A DNA stretch of 64,000 bases from positions 1-64,000 of the forward strand of contig CAVXDE010000031.1 in assembly GCA_963760435.1 (NCBI GenBank), read 5' to 3'. The notes below the pieces were generated by a model. The model saw only the letters and a list, made by a program, of their open reading frames with translations. It made no database searches and had not been told where the DNA came from. The position numbers and the translations under genes are program-made. The DNA comes from JAFAXD01 sp963760435. Lineage in GTDB: Bacteria; Pseudomonadota; Alphaproteobacteria; Rhizobiales; Xanthobacteraceae. Shown here piece after piece: positions 59,826 to 64,000 of the stretch; positions within the stretch are counted from its first letter, which is position 1, and the number at the start of each line of letters is the position of its first letter.

Positions 59826-60083
59826 GCGCTATGTCCCATCCGGCCCCGGAGGCGCCGGGTTGCAGGTATGATGTTGCGGGAAGACTTCGGGGATCCATTG
59901 ATCCCACCTGACGAATGCGGGCGGTCATGATTTTCGTGAACTCGCCGGGGTTTATAGGAGCTTTTTGAGCGCTCTGCTACATCAACGGCTGCAAGCATAC
60001 TCCGTTTCTGGCACAGCCCTCTGCCTGATGATTAAGCACTGCCTCAAATTTGCGTTGCCGGCCGCGTACTGGGTTGCGGAGGC
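59826..60083. promoter_or_regulatory. Divergent acnA/ccmA promoter region
   Basis: These 258 bases separate divergent acnA and ccmA. No coding frame is convincing. Both promoters must be here but were not resolved; I see no clear iron-regulator box by eye. Confidence 0.4.
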
Positions 60084-61517
60084 ATGATGCTGGTCGCCGG
60101 AACCTCTCTTGCCTGCACGCGCGGTGGGCTGCCGATCTTCCGGGACGTGAATTTCACCGTCAAAGCCGGGGAAGCCCTGGTCCTGACCGGCCCGAACGGG
60201 TCGGGCAAGACCACCTTGCTGCGCGTCATCGCGGGCCTGCTGCGGCCGAGCGAAGGCGCAGTCAGCTTCGAGGGGGCCGGGCCGGAAGCAGTGCTTGGCG
60301 AGGAGGCGCACTACCTGGCGCATTTCGACCCGCTCAAGCCATCGCTGACTATCGCCGAGAACCTGATGTTCTGGACCGAGTTCTTGGGCGGCGCTGGTGC
60401 TGGCGACGAGGCGCTCCGCGCGGTGCGGCTCGAGCGCCTCGCCCAGCTCCCCGCCGGGTATCTCTCCGCCGGCCAACGCCGTCGTTTGTCGCTCGCGCGC
60501 CTGCTCGCGGTGCGCCGCCCGATCTGGTTGCTCGATGAACCGACGGCCGCACTCGACGCCGCCGGCCAGGTGATTCTCGCCGACATGATGCGTGAGCACC
60601 TCGCATCGGGCGGTCTCATCATCGCCGCCACCCATGGGCCACTGGGATTGGATGGCGCGAAAACGCTGGAGATGGGCGAGAGCAGGGAGGCTCTTACCTC
60701 TCCCCGCTTGCGGGGAGAGGTCGGATTGCGAAGCAATCCGGGTGAGGGGGCGTCGCCGCGAGTCCGAGCGCTTGGAGAGGCCCCCTCACCCGACGCGCTG
60801 CGCGCGCCGACCTCTCCCCGCGAGCGGGGAGAGGTTGAGGCCGCAAACTCGTGGCGTCCCCTCTCCGCCATCCTCGCCCGCGATCTGAAAGTCGCCTGGC
60901 GGGTCGGCGGCGGCGCCCTCATGGGCGTGCTCTTCTTTCTCGCCGTCGTCACCCTGATCCCGTTCGCGCTCGGCCCGGACCTCGGCCTGCTGCGTCGAGT
61001 CGGGCCGGCAATCCTCTGGCTCGGGGCTTTGCTCGCCTCGCTGCTTGCGCTCGACCGCCTGCTCGCGGTTGATCAGGAGGACGGCTCGCTCGATCTCATC
61101 GTCACCGCATCGGCGCCACTGGAGCTCGTCGTCGCCATCAAGGCGATCGCCCATTGGCTCACCACCGGGGTGCCGTTGGTGATCGCCGCGCCGCTGTTCG
61201 GCGTCATGCTCAACGTCGAGCCCGTTGTGATTGGCGCGGTCACCGTCAGCCTGCTCATCGGCACGCCCGCCCTGACCTTCATCGGCCTCATCGGCGCCGC
61301 CCTCTCCGTCGCGCTACGCCGCGGCGGAATCCTGCTGCCCATCTTGGTGTTGCCCCTCACCGTTCCGGTGTTGATCTTCGGGGTCGCGGCCGCGAACGCA
61401 GCGCGCGGCGGGCCGGTCGCCTTCGGCACGCCTTTCACAATATTGTGCGCCCTCACCTTGATGAGCCTGGTGGTCGGCCCGTTCGCGGCGGCGGCGACGT
61501 TGCGCCACATGGAATAG
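60084..61517 (+). CDS. ccmA: Fused CcmA-CcmB heme/cytochrome c maturation ABC transporter
   Basis: Residues 1-200 are the CcmA ATPase: Walker A GPNGSGKTTLLRVIAG, signature LSAGQRRRLSLARLL, Walker B PIWLLDEPTAALD. Residues about 260-477 are CcmB, with SAILARDLKVAWRVGGGALM and six membrane helices (for example VLFFLAVVTLIPFALG). Between them about 50 residues (LTSPRLRGEVGLRSNPGEG to TSPRERGEVEA) are encoded by a palindromic repeat at 60695-60836. CcmA and CcmB are normally separate. No ATG, GTG or TTG in this frame lies between the repeat and the CcmB domain, so CcmB can only be made as a fusion. CcmAB helps release holo-CcmE during cytochrome c biogenesis. Confidence 0.9.
   Translation: MMLVAGTSLACTRGGLPIFRDVNFTVKAGEALVLTGPNGSGKTTLLRVIAGLLRPSEGAVSFEGAGPEAVLGEEAHYLAHFDPLKPSLTIAENLMFWTEFLGGAGAGDEALRAVRLERLAQLPAGYLSAGQRRRLSLARLLAVRRPIWLLDEPTAALDAAGQVILADMMREHLASGGLIIAATHGPLGLDGAKTLEMGESREALTSPRLRGEVGLRSNPGEGASPRVRALGEAPSPDALRAPTSPRERGEVEAANSWRPLSAILARDLKVAWRVGGGALMGVLFFLAVVTLIPFALGPDLGLLRRVGPAILWLGALLASLLALDRLLAVDQEDGSLDLIVTASAPLELVVAIKAIAHWLTTGVPLVIAAPLFGVMLNVEPVVIGAVTVSLLIGTPALTFIGLIGAALSVALRRGGILLPILVLPLTVPVLIFGVAAANAARGGPVAFGTPFTILCALTLMSLVVGPFAAAATLRHME
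60695..60836. repeat. Palindromic repeat inserted in frame at the ccmA/ccmB junction
   Basis: CCTCTCCCCGC and GCGGGGAGAGG flank a short loop at 60697-60720 and again at 60811-60834. Inside, GGATTGC-GAA-GCAATCC (60723-60739) and GGGTGAGGGGGC are mirrored by GCCCCCTCACCC (60779-60790). The whole is a composite palindrome of about 140 bp. It reads open through all codons in the ccm frame. This sequence type is a frequent dispersed repeat in Bradyrhizobium-like genomes. Confidence 0.88.
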
Positions 61518-61556
61518 GACATTGCGGCTTCATCATCGTTCGTTCATGAGAACCAG

Positions 61557-62282
61557 ATGCCCCTGATCGATCTCGCCAATCCGTCGCGATTTCTCGCCCT
61601 GGTGGGGCGAGTCCTGCCGTGGCTCATCGCCGCGACGGTGATCGCGTTCGTGGTTGGCATCGCGCTCGCGGTCGCGGCGCCGGACGATTATCAGCAGGGC
61701 GCCACCGTCAAGATCATGTTCGTGCACGTGCCGGCGGCGTGGCTTGGCAGCTTCATCTGGGCGGTGATGAGCATCGCGGCGCTGGGCACGTTGGTGTGGC
61801 GCCATCCGCTCGCTGACGTTGCGGCCAAAACGGCCGCGCCGATCGGTGCCGCCTTCACGTTCCTGTGCCTGTTCGCCGGCTCCATGTGGGGCCGGCCGAT
61901 GTGGGGCACCTATTGGGTCTGGGACGCGCGGCTCACCTCGGTGCTGGTGTTGTTCCTGATGTATCTCGGCCTGATCGCGCTGTGGAACACGGTGGAGGAT
62001 CCCTCGCGCGCCGCCCGCGCCGCGGCGATCCTCACCCTGATCGGCGCGCTCAACCTGCCGATCATCAAATTCTCGGTCGATTGGTGGAACACCCTGCACC
62101 AACCCGCGTCGGTGATGCGGCTCGGCGGCCCGACCATTCATCCGGCCATCCTGACGCCGCTTCTGGTGATGACCGTTGCGTTCACGCTGCTGTTCGTGAC
62201 CTTGCATCTCGCCGCCATGCGCAACGAGATCCTGCGCCGGCGCGTGCGCACGCTTCGGCTCCTCGAGGCGCATGGAGCCTGA
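61557..62282 (+). CDS. ccmC: Heme ABC transporter permease CcmC
   Basis: CcmC delivers heme to CcmE in the inner membrane. The 241-residue protein has six helices and the tryptophan-rich WWD motif in GTYWVWDARLTSVLVLF. Candidate heme-ligand histidines occur in KIMFVHVPAAW and WWNTLHQPASV. It follows the fused ccmAB gene by 39 bases. Full length. Confidence 0.96.
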   Translation: MPLIDLANPSRFLALVGRVLPWLIAATVIAFVVGIALAVAAPDDYQQGATVKIMFVHVPAAWLGSFIWAVMSIAALGTLVWRHPLADVAAKTAAPIGAAFTFLCLFAGSMWGRPMWGTYWVWDARLTSVLVLFLMYLGLIALWNTVEDPSRAARAAAILTLIGALNLPIIKFSVDWWNTLHQPASVMRLGGPTIHPAILTPLLVMTVAFTLLFVTLHLAAMRNEILRRRVRTLRLLEAHGA

Positions 62283-62284
62283 AC

Positions 62285-62449
62285 GTGGAGCTTCCGGCGC
62301 ATGCCTCGTTCATCATCGCGGCCTATCTGGCGACGATCCTGGTCGTGCTCACGCTGATTGCCTGGGTGCTTGCCGATTACCGGGCGCAGCAACGCGACCT
62401 CGCCGACCTCGAAGCCCGCGGGCATGGGCGCAAAGGAAGTCAGCCGTGA
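62285..62449 (+). CDS. ccmD: Heme exporter protein CcmD
   Basis: This 54-residue small membrane protein starts MELPAHASFIIAAYLATILV with one helix and a charged tail (DYRAQQRDLADLEARGHGRK). It stabilises the CcmABC complex and holo-CcmE release. GTG 62285 lies two bases after the ccmC stop, and its stop overlaps the ccmG GTG (GTGA). It is small but clear from position and sequence. Confidence 0.9.
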   Translation: MELPAHASFIIAAYLATILVVLTLIAWVLADYRAQQRDLADLEARGHGRKGSQP

Positions 62450-63009
62450 CGCGCGCGCGCCTCCTCGTGCTGATTCCACTGCTGGCATTTCTGGGCCTGG
62501 CGGTGCTCTTCTTCATCCGGCTTGGATCGGGCGATCCCTCGACATTGCCCTCGGCGCTGATCGGCAAGCCGGCGCCGAGTGTTGACCTGCCGGCGGTCGA
62601 TGGTCTCGCCCGCGACGGCAAGGCGGTGCCGGGGCTCGCCAACGCCGACTTCCTCGGCAAGGTGACCCTGGTGAACGTGTGGGCATCGTGGTGCGTGCCC
62701 TGCCACGACGAGGCGCCGCTGTTGATGCAGCTCGCCCAGGACCCACGCATCCGGGTCGCCGGCATCAACTACAAGGACCAGCCGGAGAACGCGCGCCGCT
62801 TTCTCGGCCGCTACGGCAACCCATTCGCCGCCTCCGGCGCCGACCCGAGCGGCCGCGCCGCCATCGAGTGGGGCGTCTATGGCGTGCCGGAAACCTTCGT
62901 GGTCGGCCGCGACGGCAAGATCGCCTTCAAGCTGGTCGGCCCGATCACGCCCGAGAACCTGCAGGAAAAACTCGCCCCGGCGATCGAGAAGGCGCTGCAG
63001 AGCGGGTGA
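62446..63009 (+). CDS. ccmG: Thiol:disulfide interchange protein CcmG (DsbE)
   Basis: This membrane-anchored periplasmic thioredoxin has an N-terminal helix (LLVLIPLLAFLGLAVLFFI). The redox site is in NVWASWCVPCHDEAPLL and the cis-Pro segment in VYGVPETFVVGRDG. GVYGVPETF and the acidic GxNYKD segment (GINYKDQPENARRF) are CcmG signatures. It keeps apocytochrome c cysteines reduced. Length is 187 residues. It is the last gene of this ccm operon; ccmE, ccmF and ccmH are not in the window. Confidence 0.95.
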   Translation: MTRARLLVLIPLLAFLGLAVLFFIRLGSGDPSTLPSALIGKPAPSVDLPAVDGLARDGKAVPGLANADFLGKVTLVNVWASWCVPCHDEAPLLMQLAQDPRIRVAGINYKDQPENARRFLGRYGNPFAASGADPSGRAAIEWGVYGVPETFVVGRDGKIAFKLVGPITPENLQEKLAPAIEKALQSG

Positions 63010-63017
63010 GGCGACGG

Positions 63018-63374
63018 TTACTTCGCGCGTTTTGCTTTTGGCTTTGATGTTTTGGCGGGAAGCGTTTTGACGAACGCCGTCGCAAGCTCGAGCCACTCGC
63101 GCAGGCCGTTGTCATCGAGCCCGGCCGGATCGACGCGGATGTAACCCTCCATCGGGCGTCCACGCATCTCGATTTGGTGCGTACCGGGGTGCGTCAGCGC
63201 GAGCGGTGCTTGATCCTTGCCGACCCGCAGCATCAGGCCGCGCTTCGACGATGAGGCCAACATGTTGCCGTTGAGCATGAAGGCGATGCCGCCGAACATC
63301 TTCATCTCGGTGATGTTCCCGGCGGCTGCGAGCAGGGCACGCACGCGGAACACGAGATCCTGGTCGGTGGACAT
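63018..63374 (-). CDS. TfoX/Sxy N-terminal domain family protein
   Basis: The 118-residue protein has ITEMKMFGGIAFMLNGNMLA, LMLRVGKDQAPLAL, GRPMEGYIRVDP and a Lys-rich tail (PAKTSKPKAKRAK). This matches the TfoX N-terminal domain alone, a family with a competence role in gammaproteobacteria but unclear function here. It is convergent with ccmG, eight bases apart. Confidence 0.9.
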   Translation of the reverse strand: MSTDQDLVFRVRALLAAAGNITEMKMFGGIAFMLNGNMLASSSKRGLMLRVGKDQAPLALTHPGTHQIEMRGRPMEGYIRVDPAGLDDNGLREWLELATAFVKTLPAKTSKPKAKRAK

Positions 63375-63642
63375 CTGGGTCCCTTTTTGAACGAGAGGAT
63401 TTGCAATCAGGATAGCAGGTTGGACTGGCGATCCAGAACAATTCGAGTGCTCGGAAATTTTAATTCAGTTATTGACGACCAATAAGCAAAGCGCATGAAG
63501 GCGTGACCCGGCATCTGATGCATGGGCGATGACGCATTGCTTGCGTCGGGCTGTTTGATAGTTGAATCAGATTGGGAATGACGCCGTCGGCATGGCGCGA
63601 TGTAAACTACGAATGCGATGTCATCTATGCCGGAAACGTCAT

Positions 63643-64000
63643 CTATGCGTCGGAGGCGGATTCCTTCACCGCGTATTTCTGCAGCAGTGGATATTGCGCC
63701 GCGGCGAAGATGAAGGTGAGCGGCATGAAGCCGAACACCTTGAACGCCACCCAGGTATCCGTCGTCTGCGTGCGCCAGACGATCTCGTTTAGCACGGCCA
63801 ACGCAAAGAAAAATATCGCCCAGCGGATCGTGAGCTTGCGCCAGCCCTCCGGATTGAGGTGGAACATCTGGTCGAACACCATCGCCAGCAGCGGCTTGCC
63901 CATGATCTGGCCACCGAGCAGGGTCGCGCCGAACAGCACATAGATGATCGTCGGCTTGATCTTGATGAAGGTCTCGTCCTGCAGATAGAGCGTGAGCCCG
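63643..64000 (-). CDS. yciB: Inner membrane-spanning protein YciB (septation protein A), 5' part beyond the window
   Basis: The visible C-terminal 118 residues include LQDETFIKIKPTIIYVLFGA, LLGGQIMGKPLLAMVFD and GWRKLTIRWAIFFFALAVLN. EIVWRTQTTDTWVAFKVFGF to MPLTFIFAAAQYPLLQKY completes the match. This is the conserved YciB/IspZ multi-helix protein linked to septum formation and envelope synthesis. The frame stays open to position 64000; the start lies outside. Proximity to the ccm genes is typical of Hyphomicrobiales. Confidence 0.93.
   Translation of the reverse strand, partial: GLTLYLQDETFIKIKPTIIYVLFGATLLGGQIMGKPLLAMVFDQMFHLNPEGWRKLTIRWAIFFFALAVLNEIVWRTQTTDTWVAFKVFGFMPLTFIFAAAQYPLLQKYAVKESASDA

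Overview
The window is a GC-rich chromosomal segment of an alphaproteobacterium, most likely Hyphomicrobiales near Bradyrhizobium, Rhodopseudomonas or Xanthobacteraceae relatives. I infer this from the gene content and order: zapE-mdh-sucCDAB-lpdA in one run, atpHAGDC, proA-nadD-rsfS-rlmH-envC-ctpA-rppH, and acnA next to ccmABCDG and yciB. IalB, DUF2794 and DUF1223 proteins and palindromic intergenic repeats of the Bradyrhizobium type point the same way. No rRNA, tRNA or CRISPR array was recognised.

Layout. Positions 1-3191 hold a nested pair of insertion sequences. An IS3-family element (242-1559, perfect 26-bp ends, 3-bp target duplication) sits inside istB of an IS21-family element whose istA end is at about 3191. 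That IS21 element has itself cut a gene whose remaining N-terminus (3192-3540) resembles the UG/DRT (Abi-like, defence-associated) reverse transcriptases; two stem-loops lie upstream of it. Then come pobA (frameshifted), a 193-bp array of eight hairpins, and housekeeping genes: TAXI transporter protein, quinone oxidoreductase, IalB, rlmN, proA, nadD, rsfS, rlmH, envC (frameshifted), two tandem ctpA copies, rppH, the F1 ATP synthase operon, a DMT transporter, priA and xerC.

From 29.9 to 40.8 kb on the minus strand lies the TCA block: zapE, mdh, sucC, sucD, sucA, odhB and lpdA, which together encode malate dehydrogenase, succinyl-CoA synthetase and the 2-oxoglutarate dehydrogenase complex. From 41 to 53 kb are acetyltransferases, thpR, the divergent tesA / ybbA-ybbP module, two Bax inhibitor-1 membrane proteins in tandem, DUF2794, DUF1223, an SDR and RlpA. 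From 53 to 57 kb is a plus-strand cluster: TetR, MetE-like, HAD hydrolase and an NDH-2-like flavoprotein. The right end has acnA, the cytochrome c maturation genes, a TfoX-like protein and yciB running off the edge.

Two themes stand out. First, four otherwise well-conserved genes (pobA, envC, sucA, mdh) are each broken by a single-base shift. Because sucA and mdh are central TCA genes in intact operons, assembly or sequencing indels look likelier than gene decay. Second, repeats have changed genes: IS21 split the reverse transcriptase, IS3 split istB, and a palindromic repeat at the ccmA/ccmB junction fuses an ABC ATPase in frame to its membrane partner with no separate ccmB start.
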